Positions 8,277-17,013 of a stretch of 64,000 bases of DNA are shown one piece after another. The stretch covers positions 1 to 64,000 of the forward strand of contig JAHWKO010000001.1 in the NCBI GenBank assembly GCA_019347855.1. The letters are read 5' to 3'. Position 1 is the first letter of the stretch. Each line of letters starts with the position of its first letter. The translations under genes were made by a program, and so were the position numbers. Under the pieces are notes generated by a model. That model was not told where the DNA came from. It searched no databases and saw nothing but the letters and a program-made list of their open reading frames with translations. The stretch is from Actinomycetota bacterium (lineage in GTDB: Bacteria; Actinomycetota; Nitriliruptoria; Nitriliruptorales; JAHWKO01).

Positions 8277-9212
8277 CTGCGCATCGCTGTGTTCGGGGCG
8301 GGCGGGGTCGGCGGGTACCTCGGGGCGCTGCTCGCGGACGCCGGCTCGGCCGACGTTCACCTGCTCGCGAGAGGTGGGCACCTGGATGCGCTGCGCCGGG
8401 ACGGCCTCACCCTGCGGAGCATCGACGGGGACCGTCAGGTCGCGGTGCCCGCGACCGACGATCCGTCCGACGTTGGTCGCGTCGACGTCGTCCTCGTTAC
8501 CGTCAAGTCGACCGACACGCGGTCTGCTGCCGACGACCTGCGGCCCCTGCTGCGCGACGGGACCGCCGTCATCTCGTTCCAGAACGGGGTGGACAACGAG
8601 GCGTGGATCGCCGAACGGGTCGGGGAACGCCACGTCCTCGGTGGCGCCGCCTACATCTTCTCCACGATCGCGGAGCCCGGCGTCGTGCACCACTCCGGCG
8701 GGCCCTCCCGGTTCGTGTTCGGTGAGCTCGACGGCCGGCGGAGCGACCGCGCCGAGGCGTTCCTGTCCGCCTGTCTCGAGGCCGGCATCGACGCCGAGCT
8801 GTCCGAGGACATCTGGACGGTGAAGTGGCGCAAGTTCACGTTGATCTGTGCCGTCGCGGGGATGACCGCGGCGAGCCGTCTGCCTCTGGGGGTCCTGCGG
8901 GAGGACGAGACAGCATGGGAGATGTTCGCGCGGATCGCCGAGGAGGTCTGCGCCGTCGCCGCGGCTGAGGGCGTCGATCTCCCGGACGAGACCGCGCCCA
9001 GCACCGTGGCGTTCGCCGAGGGTCTCGCCGAGGACAGTTTCTCGTCGCTGTACCACGACCTCATCCACGGCAAACCGATGGAGCTCGAGGCGCTCAACGG
9101 GGCGGTCGTCCGCCGCGGACAGCAGCACGGGGTCGACGTTCCCATGAACGAGGCCGTGCGAGCGTTGCTGTCACCGTGGGCCGAGCGCCACGCGGGGCTG
9201 CTGACCCCCTGA
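8277..9212 (+). CDS. panE: 2-dehydropantoate 2-reductase (ketopantoate reductase)
   Basis: This 311-residue enzyme reduces 2-dehydropantoate to pantoate with NADPH in the pantothenate/CoA pathway. The N-terminus RIAVFGAGGVGGYLG is the GxGGVG nucleotide loop, followed by TVKSTDT and FQNGVDN (the conserved Lys and Asn of the family). The second half carries WRKFTLICAVAGMTA, equivalent to the KLxxN substrate segment. The start is unusual: no ATG, GTG or TTG fits, and CTG at 8277 has GGAAGGA six bases upstream and coincides with the first conserved residue. Upstream in-frame ATGs would extend into the divergent gene. Paralogues acting on other 2-oxo acids exist. Confidence 0.8.
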   Translation: MRIAVFGAGGVGGYLGALLADAGSADVHLLARGGHLDALRRDGLTLRSIDGDRQVAVPATDDPSDVGRVDVVLVTVKSTDTRSAADDLRPLLRDGTAVISFQNGVDNEAWIAERVGERHVLGGAAYIFSTIAEPGVVHHSGGPSRFVFGELDGRRSDRAEAFLSACLEAGIDAELSEDIWTVKWRKFTLICAVAGMTAASRLPLGVLREDETAWEMFARIAEEVCAVAAAEGVDLPDETAPSTVAFAEGLAEDSFSSLYHDLIHGKPMELEALNGAVVRRGQQHGVDVPMNEAVRALLSPWAERHAGLLTP

Positions 9213-9283
9213 ACGCGGATCGGGGTCGATCCTGTACAGCACCTTGTACTTCTTCCACCCCGATGCGCAACGGCGGGGGCAGG
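9213..9283. other. Short convergent spacer with small inverted repeat
   Basis: The spacer lies between two tail-to-tail genes. GTACA (9234-9238) and TGTAC (9245-9249) form a 5-bp inverted repeat around a 6-base loop. It is too short to call a terminator with confidence. Confidence 0.25.
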
Positions 9284-10252
9284 TCAGGGGAGGAGCAGGA
9301 CCTTCCCCCGGGTGTTGCGCCCCTCGAGGTACCGGTGGGCCTCCGTGGCCTCTGCCAGTGGGAACGTCCGGTCGATCCGCACCTCGAGGTCGCCGCTCGC
9401 GATCCACCCGAACAGGTCGTCCGTCCGGCGCTCGAGCTCCTCACGTTCCGCCACGTAGTGGAAGAGGCTGGGCCGGGTGAGGAACAGCGAGCCGTGCTGG
9501 TTGAGCTCCTGCGGGTCGAGCGGATCGACCGGTCCGCTGGCCTGGCCGTACAGCACCATCATCCCGCGCATCCGCAGGCAGTCGAGACCGTCGAGGAACG
9601 TCGCCTGACCGACCCCGTCGTACACGACGTCGACGCCCCGCCCCTCCGTGAACGCGTCGACCGCCTCGACGAAGTCGTCCTCGGTGTAGACGACCACCTC
9701 ATCCGCGCCGTGGTCGGTGACCTGCTCGGCCTTCTCGTGCGTGCCACATGTGGCGACCACGGTCGCACCCTTCAGCTTGCAGATCTGCGTGAGGAGGTGC
9801 CCCACCCCGCCCGCGGCCGCGTGGACGAGCGCGGTGTCACCCTCCGACAGCGGGAACGTGTCGTGCGTCAGGTAATGGGCGGTCATGCCCTGCAGCAGGG
9901 CAGCGACGGCGGTCGGGGTCTCGAGCTCATCGGGGATGCGGACGACCGCATCGACGGGGACGACCTGGTGCTCCGCGTAGGCACCACGCTGGCCGGTGTA
10001 GGCGACACGGTCCCCCTCGGACAGGCCGTCGATGTCTGCGCCGACGGCGTCGACGACCCCGCCCGCTTCGACGCCGATGGTCGCCGGTGGATCGAGGGGG
10101 TACTTCCCCGACCGGTGGTAGGTGTCGATGAAGTTCAGGCCGGCCGCCTCGATCCGGACGCGCACCTCCCCGGGACCCGGGTCGGGCGTGTCCACCTCGT
10201 CCAGGGCCAGCACGTCGGGACCGCCCAGTTCGTGTACGCGTACCGCTCGCAT
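9284..10252 (-). CDS. NADPH:quinone oxidoreductase, zeta-crystallin type
   Basis: This 322-residue medium-chain dehydrogenase lacks zinc ligands and matches quinone oxidoreductases: AAGLNFIDTYHRSG near the N-terminus, VGVEAGG-like GVEAGGVVDAVG, then the nucleotide loop AAAGGVG and a DGVG...RGMMVLYGQASG segment. It should transfer electrons from NADPH to quinones or enals in the cytoplasm, often as detoxification. The ATG at 10252 is chosen because GGAGGACGACG precedes it and it begins with the conserved MRAVRVHELGGPDVL-type strand. It is divergent from the ABC importer operon. Confidence 0.88.
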   Translation of the reverse strand: MRAVRVHELGGPDVLALDEVDTPDPGPGEVRVRIEAAGLNFIDTYHRSGKYPLDPPATIGVEAGGVVDAVGADIDGLSEGDRVAYTGQRGAYAEHQVVPVDAVVRIPDELETPTAVAALLQGMTAHYLTHDTFPLSEGDTALVHAAAGGVGHLLTQICKLKGATVVATCGTHEKAEQVTDHGADEVVVYTEDDFVEAVDAFTEGRGVDVVYDGVGQATFLDGLDCLRMRGMMVLYGQASGPVDPLDPQELNQHGSLFLTRPSLFHYVAEREELERRTDDLFGWIASGDLEVRIDRTFPLAEATEAHRYLEGRNTRGKVLLLP

Positions 10253-10331
10253 CGTCGTCCTCCGGTCGGGGCTCGATCTGACGTCCACCGTAGGTGGCGC
10301 GCTCGTGAACCGGGCCACGAGCGCGCCGCCC

Positions 10332-10359
10332 TTGACTCGTCCCACGCGGCTACTACGGT
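10332..10359 (+). promoter_or_regulatory. Promoter of the sugar ABC importer operon
   Basis: TTGACT (10332-10337) and TACGGT (10354-10359) are spaced by 16 bases, a near-consensus -35 and an actinobacterial TAnnnT -10. It would give a leader of roughly 95 bases before the solute-binding protein. The leader contains AAAGGAGGAG at about 10366, not placed to serve the annotated start. Confidence 0.55.
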
Positions 10360-10462
10360 GGTCGGAAAGGAGGAGCGAGCGGATCGGCGGCGGGGGCTGC
10401 GGCCCATCCAGACCCCCTCACCGTCCTCCTCGACAGCTCCTCCCGGACACGAGGAGAAGCTG

Positions 10463-11869
10463 ATGAGCCCACGTGACGGCCGGTCCGGTATCTCGCGCCG
10501 GAGGTTCCTGCAGGGGGTGAGCTTGGCCGCGGTTGCCGCGGCGTGCGGCGACGGCGGCGGGGGTGCGACAGGTGGCGACGGCACGGCGGGGCCCGAGACG
10601 ACCCCGGTCGAGCCGACCCAGTCGCTGTCGGGCGACCTGCGCATCCTCCTGTGGAGCCACTTCGTGCCAGCGCACGACGACTGGTTCGACCCGTTCGCCA
10701 AGGAGTGGGGCGAGCGCGTCGGGGTGAACGTGACGGTCGACCACATCACGGTGACCGACATCCCGGCCCGCATCTCGTCGGAGATCTCGGCCGGCGAGGG
10801 CCACGACCTGATCCAGTTCATCGCGACGCTGTCCCAGTTCGAACCGAGCGTCCACTCGATGAACGACCTGGTGGACGAGGCCAACAGCAGGTTCGGCGAG
10901 CTGCTGCCCCTGTGCGACAAGTCGAGCTACAACCCCAAGTACTTCGCCTACTCGCACGCGTGGGTGCCGGACCCGGGCGACTACCGCAAGACGATGTGGG
11001 AGGAGGTCGGCTTCCCCGAGGGGCCGGCGAGCTGGAACGAGCTGCTGCAGGGCGGTCGCCAGATCTTCGAGAACCAGAACGTCCAGATGGGCCTGGGGAT
11101 GTCCCAGGAGCTCGACTCGAACATGTACGCGCGGGCCCTGCTGTGGTCGTTCGGTGGGGCGGTCCAGGACGAGCAGGAGCAGGTCGCCCTGATGTCGGAC
11201 CAGACGATCGCGGCGGTCGAGTACGCCAAGGAGCTGTTCGACGCGGCGATGACCCAGGAGGTGTTCGCGTGGAACCCCGCGTCGAACAACCAGGGGCTGA
11301 TCTCCGGCGAGCTGTCGTACATCCTCAACTCGATCTCGGCCTGGCGGACCGCGCAGGAGGAGAACCCCGAGGTCGCCAAGGACGTCTACTTCACCCCGGC
11401 CCTCGAGGGCCCGGAAGCGCAGTGGGCCGCCCAGCACGTGATGTACAACTGGATCGTCCCCGAGTTCTCCACCAACGTGGACAACGCGCAGGAGTTCCTC
11501 CTGCACTACACCGAGAACCTGAGCGCGGCGACCTTCGAGTCGAAGCTGTACGACTTCCCCGGCTACCCCGACCAGGTGCCCGAGCTGGACGGCTGGTTGG
11601 ACGAGGATCCGTTCGCCATCGAGGGCGACGACCCCACGAAGCTGCAGGGGCTCAAGACCGCGACCGACTGGGCGACCAACCTGGGTCACCCCGGACCCGC
11701 CAGCCCTGCCATCGGCGAGATCAACGGCACGTTCGTGCTGCCCAACATGCTGGCCAGGGTCGCCCGCGGCGAGCAGGACGCCGAGGCGTCGGTCCAGCAG
11801 GCGGCCGACGAGTGCGAGGAGATCTTCGAGAAGTGGCGGGGCGAGGGCCTCGTGGGCGGCGGCGGTTGA
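10463..11869 (+). CDS. Solute-binding lipoprotein of carbohydrate ABC importer
   Basis: This 468-residue extracytoplasmic protein begins with a twin-arginine motif SRRRFLQG, a short hydrophobic core and an AAAC lipobox, so it is probably exported folded by Tat and then lipidated. The mature domain has the type 1 sugar-binding layout: LRILLWSHFVP as first strand, GHDLIQF near 100, and PASWNELLQGGR with the late YNWIVPEF hinge. It captures a carbohydrate and passes it to the two permeases downstream. GAGGAG precedes the ATG by six bases. The gene leads the four-gene operon 10463-14871 and has its own promoter. The substrate sugar cannot be told. Confidence 0.9.
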   Translation: MSPRDGRSGISRRRFLQGVSLAAVAAACGDGGGGATGGDGTAGPETTPVEPTQSLSGDLRILLWSHFVPAHDDWFDPFAKEWGERVGVNVTVDHITVTDIPARISSEISAGEGHDLIQFIATLSQFEPSVHSMNDLVDEANSRFGELLPLCDKSSYNPKYFAYSHAWVPDPGDYRKTMWEEVGFPEGPASWNELLQGGRQIFENQNVQMGLGMSQELDSNMYARALLWSFGGAVQDEQEQVALMSDQTIAAVEYAKELFDAAMTQEVFAWNPASNNQGLISGELSYILNSISAWRTAQEENPEVAKDVYFTPALEGPEAQWAAQHVMYNWIVPEFSTNVDNAQEFLLHYTENLSAATFESKLYDFPGYPDQVPELDGWLDEDPFAIEGDDPTKLQGLKTATDWATNLGHPGPASPAIGEINGTFVLPNMLARVARGEQDAEASVQQAADECEEIFEKWRGEGLVGGGG

Positions 11870-11938
11870 TCGACGCACCACGCAGGCAGTTGACGGGGGT
11901 GGCGGCGCCGCGCCCCCGGACGAGACCCGGAGGTGGAG

Positions 11939-12994
11939 ATGGCGCACGTCGTCGAGGTCCGCGGACTGAAGAAGCACTTCGAGGGAGGTGACGTCCAGGC
12001 CGTCGACGGCGTGGACATCACCACCGGCGAGGGCGAGTACATCGTGCTGCTGGGCCCGTCGGGATGCGGGAAGACCACCCTGCTGCGGACGATCGCCGGA
12101 CTCGAAGAGCCGACCGAGGGCGAGATCCTGATCGGCGGCAACGTCGTCAACGGCCTGCCCCCGCGGGCGCGCGGCATCGCGATGGTGTTCCAGAGCTACG
12201 CGCTGTACCCGCACAAGACCGTCCTCGAGAACATCACGTTCCCGCTCAAGGCGGCGAAGATCGACAAGGAGCAGCGGCGCGAGAAGGCGGACTGGGCGGC
12301 GTCGCTGCTCGGCATCGAGGGGTACCTCGACCGCAAACCACGGCACCTGTCCGGTGGTGAGCGACAGCGGGTCGCGCTCGCCCGTGCGCTCGTCCGCGAC
12401 CCGGCCGTGTTCCTGCTCGACGAGCCGCTGAGCAACCTCGACGCCAAGCTGCGCGCCTCCGCGCGTGACGAGCTCAAGCTCTTCCAGCAGCGCATCGGGA
12501 CGACCACGATCTACGTCACCCACGATCAGGTCGAGGCGATGGGTCTGGGGGACCGCATCGCGGTGATGTACCAGGGGAAGCTCCGCCAGATGGGCCCGCC
12601 GAAGCAGGTCTACTCGGACCCGGCGGACACGTTCGTGGCGACCTTCATCGGCGCGCCCCCCATGAACCTGATCGACCGTGACGACCACCTGCTGGGGTTC
12701 CGACCCGAGAACTTCCTGCCCCGCGAGGCGCTGTCGAGCAACGGGGACAACATCCTGGACGTGGAGTTCCGCGTCCACCGGATGGAGTACCTGTCCGGCG
12801 ACCGGCACGTCTACGGGCGCGCCCGGGGTCTGGGTGTGGACGAGGAGAACGAGGTCATCGCCCGGATCCCCGCCACGGTGGACGCTCCCGTGCACGAGGG
12901 GGAGACCCAGACGTTCGGGGTGCACGAGAAGGATCTGCGGTTCTTCGACGCGGAGGACGGCCTGCGCACCGACCCCCGCCCGGTCAGGGGCTGA
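11939..12994 (+). CDS. ABC importer ATPase, MalK/UgpC type
   Basis: This 351-residue ATPase drives the carbohydrate importer. The Walker A GPSGCGKTT is at about residues 38-46, with the Q-loop VFQSYALYPH, signature LSGGERQRVALARAL, Walker B FLLDEPLSNLD and switch His in VTHDQ. After residue about 235 it continues into a TOBE/OB regulatory domain, typical of MalK-like proteins. The ATG at 11939 has GGAGG five bases upstream; a GTG six bases earlier is less likely. Unusually the ATPase is encoded between the binding protein and the permeases, so this importer has a dedicated subunit rather than a shared MsiK-like one. Confidence 0.93.
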   Translation: MAHVVEVRGLKKHFEGGDVQAVDGVDITTGEGEYIVLLGPSGCGKTTLLRTIAGLEEPTEGEILIGGNVVNGLPPRARGIAMVFQSYALYPHKTVLENITFPLKAAKIDKEQRREKADWAASLLGIEGYLDRKPRHLSGGERQRVALARALVRDPAVFLLDEPLSNLDAKLRASARDELKLFQQRIGTTTIYVTHDQVEAMGLGDRIAVMYQGKLRQMGPPKQVYSDPADTFVATFIGAPPMNLIDRDDHLLGFRPENFLPREALSSNGDNILDVEFRVHRMEYLSGDRHVYGRARGLGVDEENEVIARIPATVDAPVHEGETQTFGVHEKDLRFFDAEDGLRTDPRPVRG

Positions 12995-12999
12995 CCGAG

Positions 13000-13938
13000 A
13001 TGGCCGACGTCGCGACCTGGGAGCGGGTGCCGGACACCGCTCCGCGCAAGCGCCGGCTGGCCGACAACGACAGCCTGCTGGCCAAGATCTTCCTGCTGCC
13101 CACGGTCATGTACATCGTCGCGATGGTCGCCTTCCCGTTCGTCCTCGCGATCCTGTTCAGCTTCAGCGACGTCACCACGGGCAACCCGAGCCTGGACTTC
13201 GTCGGCCTCCGGCAGTGGCGGACCATCCTGCGGTCCGACATCTTCTGGACCTCGTTCTGGAACACCCTGATATTCACGGGGATCTCGATGTTCTTCGTCG
13301 TGATCCTCGCCAAGGTCCTCGCGATGATCCTGATCAAGGACTTCAAGGGGAAGTGGATCGTCCGCTTCATGGTCCTGCTGCCGTGGACCACGCCGATCTC
13401 GCTGGCCGCCATCTCGTGGCTGTGGGTGCTCGACTCGATCTTCAGCCCGATCGACTGGGTGCTGCGCTGGTTCGGCTTCCTGGCCGAGGGCGGCAACATG
13501 TACTGGCTGGGCAGACCGGTCCTGGCGATGGCCTCGATCATCGCGGTGCACACCTGGCGGATCGTGCCGGTCGCCGCGATCATCATCCTGGCCGGCCTGA
13601 TGGCGATCCCCGACGAGATCAACGACGCGGCCGAGATCGACGGGGCGGGTTTCTGGCGCAAGCTGTGGGAGATCACGATCCCCCTGACGCTGCCGATCAT
13701 CGCCGTGGCCACGCTGTTCGGCGCGATCCTGACGTTCGCGGACATGACCGTGATCTTCATCCTGACGCGTGGGGGACCGACCCAGTCGACCCAGGTCCTG
13801 TCGAGCTGGGCATTCTTCAAGGGGATCGAAGGGGGCGACCTGGCGCAGGGCGCCGCCGTCGCGCTGTTCCTGTTCCCGCTGCTGCTCGCGGCCGCGGTCG
13901 CGATCCTGCGGGCGGTCAAGCGCATGGAGGTGATGTAG
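13000..13938 (+). CDS. Carbohydrate ABC importer permease, MalF/UgpA type
   Basis: This 312-residue inner-membrane protein has about six transmembrane helices. The cytoplasmic EAA loop, EINDAAEIDGAGFWRKLWEI, docks on the ATPase. The first helix begins around residue 35 after a charged N-terminal tail. It forms the translocation pore together with the next gene product. It starts 5 bases after the ATPase stop and ends 3 bases before the second permease. Confidence 0.92.
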   Translation: MADVATWERVPDTAPRKRRLADNDSLLAKIFLLPTVMYIVAMVAFPFVLAILFSFSDVTTGNPSLDFVGLRQWRTILRSDIFWTSFWNTLIFTGISMFFVVILAKVLAMILIKDFKGKWIVRFMVLLPWTTPISLAAISWLWVLDSIFSPIDWVLRWFGFLAEGGNMYWLGRPVLAMASIIAVHTWRIVPVAAIIILAGLMAIPDEINDAAEIDGAGFWRKLWEITIPLTLPIIAVATLFGAILTFADMTVIFILTRGGPTQSTQVLSSWAFFKGIEGGDLAQGAAVALFLFPLLLAAAVAILRAVKRMEVM

Positions 13939-13941
13939 ACG

Positions 13942-14871
13942 ATGGCGGTGGACTCTCCTCCTACGGAGCAGCTCGGGGCGAGCATCGACGTGACCGATCC
14001 CGAGCACGTCGAGGCGCAGCGTCGTCGAGCTGATCGGCGCCACAGGATGGGCCGGGTCGCGCTGTACGTGATGGCGATCACGGCCGCGCTGGTGTCCGCG
14101 GGGCCGTTCCTCTGGAGCACGATCACCTCGTTCAAGGCCAGCCCGGACCTGTACACGAAGGCCAACAACCCGTTCATCTACAACGAGGCGCCGACCCTCC
14201 GCCACTGGGACCTGCTGCTGTTCGACACGGCCTTCCTCACGTTCGCATGGAACACCCTGTGGGTCGGCACGCTCGTGGTCGCCATCACCCTCCTGATCGG
14301 ACTGCCGGCGGCCTACGCGTTGGCCCGCCTCGATCTGAAGTGGAGCGGGCCGCTGGGGATCGCCATCTTCTTCGTCTACCTCGTCCCCCCGACGCTCCTC
14401 TTCATCCCGCTGACGCGGGTCGTGGGCCAGTTCGGTCTGCTGAACGACACCTGGTCGCTGGTGCTGATCTACCCGACGATCACGATCCCCGTCTCCGTCT
14501 GGTTGCTGATCGGGTTCTTCAAGGGCATCCCCAAGGACATCGAGGAGCAGGCGATGGTCGACGGCTACAGCCGTCTCGGGGCGTTCGCCCGGACCGTGAT
14601 CCCGCTGGCGTTCCCCGGCATCGTCGCCGTGATCGTGTTCGCGTTCACCCTGTCCGCGCACGAGTTCATCTACGCCCTGGCGTTCATCTCGTCGACGGCG
14701 GAGAAGACGATCAGCATCGGGGTTCCCACCGAGCTGGTCCGCGGGGACGTCTTCTTCTGGCAGTCGCTGCAGGCGGCCGCCGTGTTCGTCGCGATACCGA
14801 TCGCGTTCGTGTTCAACATCCTGCTCGAACGCTTCATCCAGGGCTTCACGATGGGCGCCGTGAAGGGCTGA
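13942..14871 (+). CDS. Carbohydrate ABC importer permease, MalG/UgpE type
   Basis: This 309-residue permease is the partner of the preceding gene. A cytoplasmic tail of about 45 residues precedes the first helix (VALYVMAITAALVSAGPFLW). The EAA loop EEQAMVDGYSRLGAF is at about 194-208, and the C-terminal FIQGFTMGAVKG is characteristic of the MalG branch. It is the last gene of the importer operon. A repeat-rich spacer with terminator-like hairpins follows. Confidence 0.92.
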   Translation: MAVDSPPTEQLGASIDVTDPEHVEAQRRRADRRHRMGRVALYVMAITAALVSAGPFLWSTITSFKASPDLYTKANNPFIYNEAPTLRHWDLLLFDTAFLTFAWNTLWVGTLVVAITLLIGLPAAYALARLDLKWSGPLGIAIFFVYLVPPTLLFIPLTRVVGQFGLLNDTWSLVLIYPTITIPVSVWLLIGFFKGIPKDIEEQAMVDGYSRLGAFARTVIPLAFPGIVAVIVFAFTLSAHEFIYALAFISSTAEKTISIGVPTELVRGDVFFWQSLQAAAVFVAIPIAFVFNILLERFIQGFTMGAVKG

Positions 14872-14874
14872 CCC

Positions 14875-14905
14875 GGGTCGGGCTGACCCAGGTCGGGCCG
14901 ACCCC
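14875..14905. terminator. Candidate bidirectional terminator after importer operon
   Basis: GGGTCGG (14875-14881) can pair with CCGACCC (14898-14904), and the inner GGTCGGGCCGACC (14891-14903) is itself a palindrome. It sits between the operon end (14871) and the convergent protease end (14941). No T-tract is present, as is common in high-GC genomes. Confidence 0.4.
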
Positions 14906-14916
14906 GGTCGACCTCG

Positions 14917-14944
14917 ACGTCGACCGTCAGACGTCGACCGTCAG
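14917..14944. repeat. Two perfect tandem copies of a 14-bp unit
   Basis: ACGTCGACCGTCAG occurs at 14917-14930 and again at 14931-14944, followed by ACGT of a third start. The second copy overlaps the protease stop codon (14941-14943). It was probably created by replication slippage. Confidence 0.8.
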
Positions 14945-16080
14945 ACGTGCTGGTCACGCAGGTCCCGGAGCGTGGACAGCTGGATCACCCTGGCGACGTC
15001 GGTCGGCGAGACGATCCCCACCAGCTGCCCGTCGTCGTCGACCACCAGCACGCGCCCGTCGGCGCAACCCTGCATCCGCGGTAGCACCTCGAGCAGCGGC
15101 TCGTCCGGTTGCGCCGTCGCGACCTCCTCCATCGGGCAAGCGACGCGACGCGCGGAGGTCGCGCCGCGCTGCCCCGCCGGGACCTCGCGGATCCGGTTGA
15201 GGCCCAGCAGACCGACCGGTCGACCGTCCTCCACCAACGGGAAGGTCGCGAACCGGTAGCCGAACACGTAGCGATCGAGGAACTCCTGGACCGAGAGGAA
15301 CGGGGGAGCGGCGACCGGGTCCCGGGTCATCACATCCTCGACGCGGACGCCACCGACCCGCTGCTGCAGCTCGGCGTGCTGCTCCTCGCTCTTGGCGGCG
15401 TTCGTGAGGAACCAGCCGATCAACATCAGCCAGAGCCCGTCGAACCCCGCCCCGCCCGCGAACTGGAGCAGCCCCAGTCCGATCAGCAGGAAACCGAACA
15501 CGCGCCCCGCCTTGGCGGCCGTCACGGTGGCGGAGTGCCGGTCGTCGCGGCGCCGCCACAGGAACGCCCGGAGGATCCGACCTCCGTCCAGCGGGGCGGC
15601 TGGCATCAGGTTGAAGATCGCCAGCGCCAGGTTGATGACCGCCAGCCAGCCGACGACGCCGGCCACGATCCCGGCGTCCGCCCGGCTCGCGCCCAGGTAC
15701 AGCGCACCGAAGATGGCGGCGGCCGCGACGCTGACGAGCGGCCCCACGCCCGCGATCCGGAGGTCAGCGCCCGGGTCGCGGGCTTCGCCGGTCAGCCGGG
15801 CGACGCCGCCGAACAGCCAGAGCGTGATGCCCTCGACCTCCACCCCGTTCCGCTGGGCGACGATCGCGTGCGCCAGCTCGTGGGCGAGCAGGGACAGGAA
15901 GAACAGCACCGCGGCCACGAACCCGGCCACGGCGTAGGCCAGTGTTGACAGCTCCGGGTAGTCCTGGGGGAACCGCCCCGTCGAGAGGCTGAACGCGATG
16001 AGGGCGAAGATCGCCAGGACGCTCCAGTTCATCCCGACGTCGACACCGGCGATCCGACCGAGGCGGACGCTCTCCTCCAC
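14941..16080 (-). CDS. Site-2 protease family M50 with CBS pair (Rip3-like)
   Basis: This 379-residue membrane metalloprotease cuts within the bilayer, typically activating anti-sigma or regulatory proteins. The zinc motif HELAH lies in a helix near residue 63, and NLMPAAPLDGGRILRA supplies the third ligand (Asp). About five or six membrane helices are followed by two CBS domains (about 245-379, starting VEDVMTRDPVAA), which sense adenosyl ligands. The GTG at 16080 is preferred because GAGAGGAG lies just upstream and LGRIAGVDVGMNWS is the conserved N-terminus. It is divergent from the crotonase. Its substrate is not adjacent. Confidence 0.9.
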   Translation of the reverse strand: MEESVRLGRIAGVDVGMNWSVLAIFALIAFSLSTGRFPQDYPELSTLAYAVAGFVAAVLFFLSLLAHELAHAIVAQRNGVEVEGITLWLFGGVARLTGEARDPGADLRIAGVGPLVSVAAAAIFGALYLGASRADAGIVAGVVGWLAVINLALAIFNLMPAAPLDGGRILRAFLWRRRDDRHSATVTAAKAGRVFGFLLIGLGLLQFAGGAGFDGLWLMLIGWFLTNAAKSEEQHAELQQRVGGVRVEDVMTRDPVAAPPFLSVQEFLDRYVFGYRFATFPLVEDGRPVGLLGLNRIREVPAGQRGATSARRVACPMEEVATAQPDEPLLEVLPRMQGCADGRVLVVDDDGQLVGIVSPTDVARVIQLSTLRDLRDQHV

Positions 16081-16158
16081 GTTGCTCCTCTCGGGAAGGG
16101 GCCTCCAGAACGTACGGCTAGGGTCACGCCGCGACCACGGAGCCTCAAGGAGCCCGCC

Positions 16159-16944
16159 ATGTCCGACGTCGTCACGGTCGACCTCGATGGCCACGTGCTG
16201 ATGATCGGTGTCAACCGGCCGGAGAAGCGCAACGCCTTCGACCTCGAGACGATCGAGCGCTTCAGCGACGCCTACCAGCGGCTCGCCGAGGACGACGCGG
16301 CCCGCGTGGGCGTGCTCTACGCCCACGGCGACCACTTCTCGGCGGGTCTCGACCTGGCCGAGGTCGGACCGGCCGTCGCCGAGCGTGGCCCCGGAGCGAT
16401 CGCGGGGGAGGGGCCGTACGACCCGTTCGGGGTGTGGGGCGAGCCCGTGCCGAAGCCGGTCGTCATGGCGGTCAACGGGATCGCGTTCACGCTCTCGATC
16501 GAGCTGGCGCTCGCATCGGACGTGGTCGTCGCGGCCGACGACGTGCGGTTCCGGCAGTTGGAGATCGGCCGGGGGATCCTGCCGTTCGGTGGTGCGACCT
16601 TCCGCGCTCCCGCGCAGGTGGGGTGGGGCAACGCGATGCGCTTCCTGCTTACAGCGGAGGAGTTCGGTGCCGAGGAGGCCCACCGGATCGGACTCGTTCA
16701 GGAGGTCGTCGCGGCGGGACAGCACGTCGATCGCGCACGGGAGATCGCCGAGCTGATCGCCGAGCAGGCCCCCCTCGGGGTGCGAGGCACGCTGGCGAAC
16801 GCCAGGGTCGCCCGAGCCGAGGGACCTGACGCCGCGGTCGAGCACCTGCGGTCCCTGCTGCCGGAGATCTTCCAGAGCGAGGACGCCGCTGAAGGGGTCC
16901 AGAGCTTCCTCGAGCGCCGTGACGCCGAGTTCCAGGGCCGCTGA
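16159..16944 (+). CDS. Enoyl-CoA hydratase/isomerase (crotonase) family protein
   Basis: This 261-residue protein has the crotonase pattern: NRPEKRNAFD near the N-terminus, then HGDHFSAGLDL (CoA oxyanion hole) and VNGIAFTLSIELALASDVVVAA, written here in two parts of the same fold. The canonical second glutamate region reads GRGILPFGGATFRAP, so the exact reaction (hydration, isomerisation or dehalogenation) is uncertain. AAGGAG precedes the ATG, and TAGGGT (16119-16124) upstream may be its -10. It stands alone between a protease and an unknown gene, with no beta-oxidation partners nearby. Confidence 0.88.
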   Translation: MSDVVTVDLDGHVLMIGVNRPEKRNAFDLETIERFSDAYQRLAEDDAARVGVLYAHGDHFSAGLDLAEVGPAVAERGPGAIAGEGPYDPFGVWGEPVPKPVVMAVNGIAFTLSIELALASDVVVAADDVRFRQLEIGRGILPFGGATFRAPAQVGWGNAMRFLLTAEEFGAEEAHRIGLVQEVVAAGQHVDRAREIAELIAEQAPLGVRGTLANARVARAEGPDAAVEHLRSLLPEIFQSEDAAEGVQSFLERRDAEFQGR

Positions 16945-17013
16945 CCCCAGCCTCAGGTTGTCATCCGCGTCGGTCTCGCCCACCCTCGGGTCAACGGCCC
17001 GAGGGGAGACACC

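Noticed and set aside
9234..9249. GTACA-N6-TGTAC repeat as an operator or terminator
   Set aside because: Five-base arms between convergent genes, no T-tract and no neighbouring promoter; too weak.
10418..12925. Open frame of 835 codons on the minus strand across the ABC importer genes
   Set aside because: Antisense artefact spanning two real genes and their intergenic gap.
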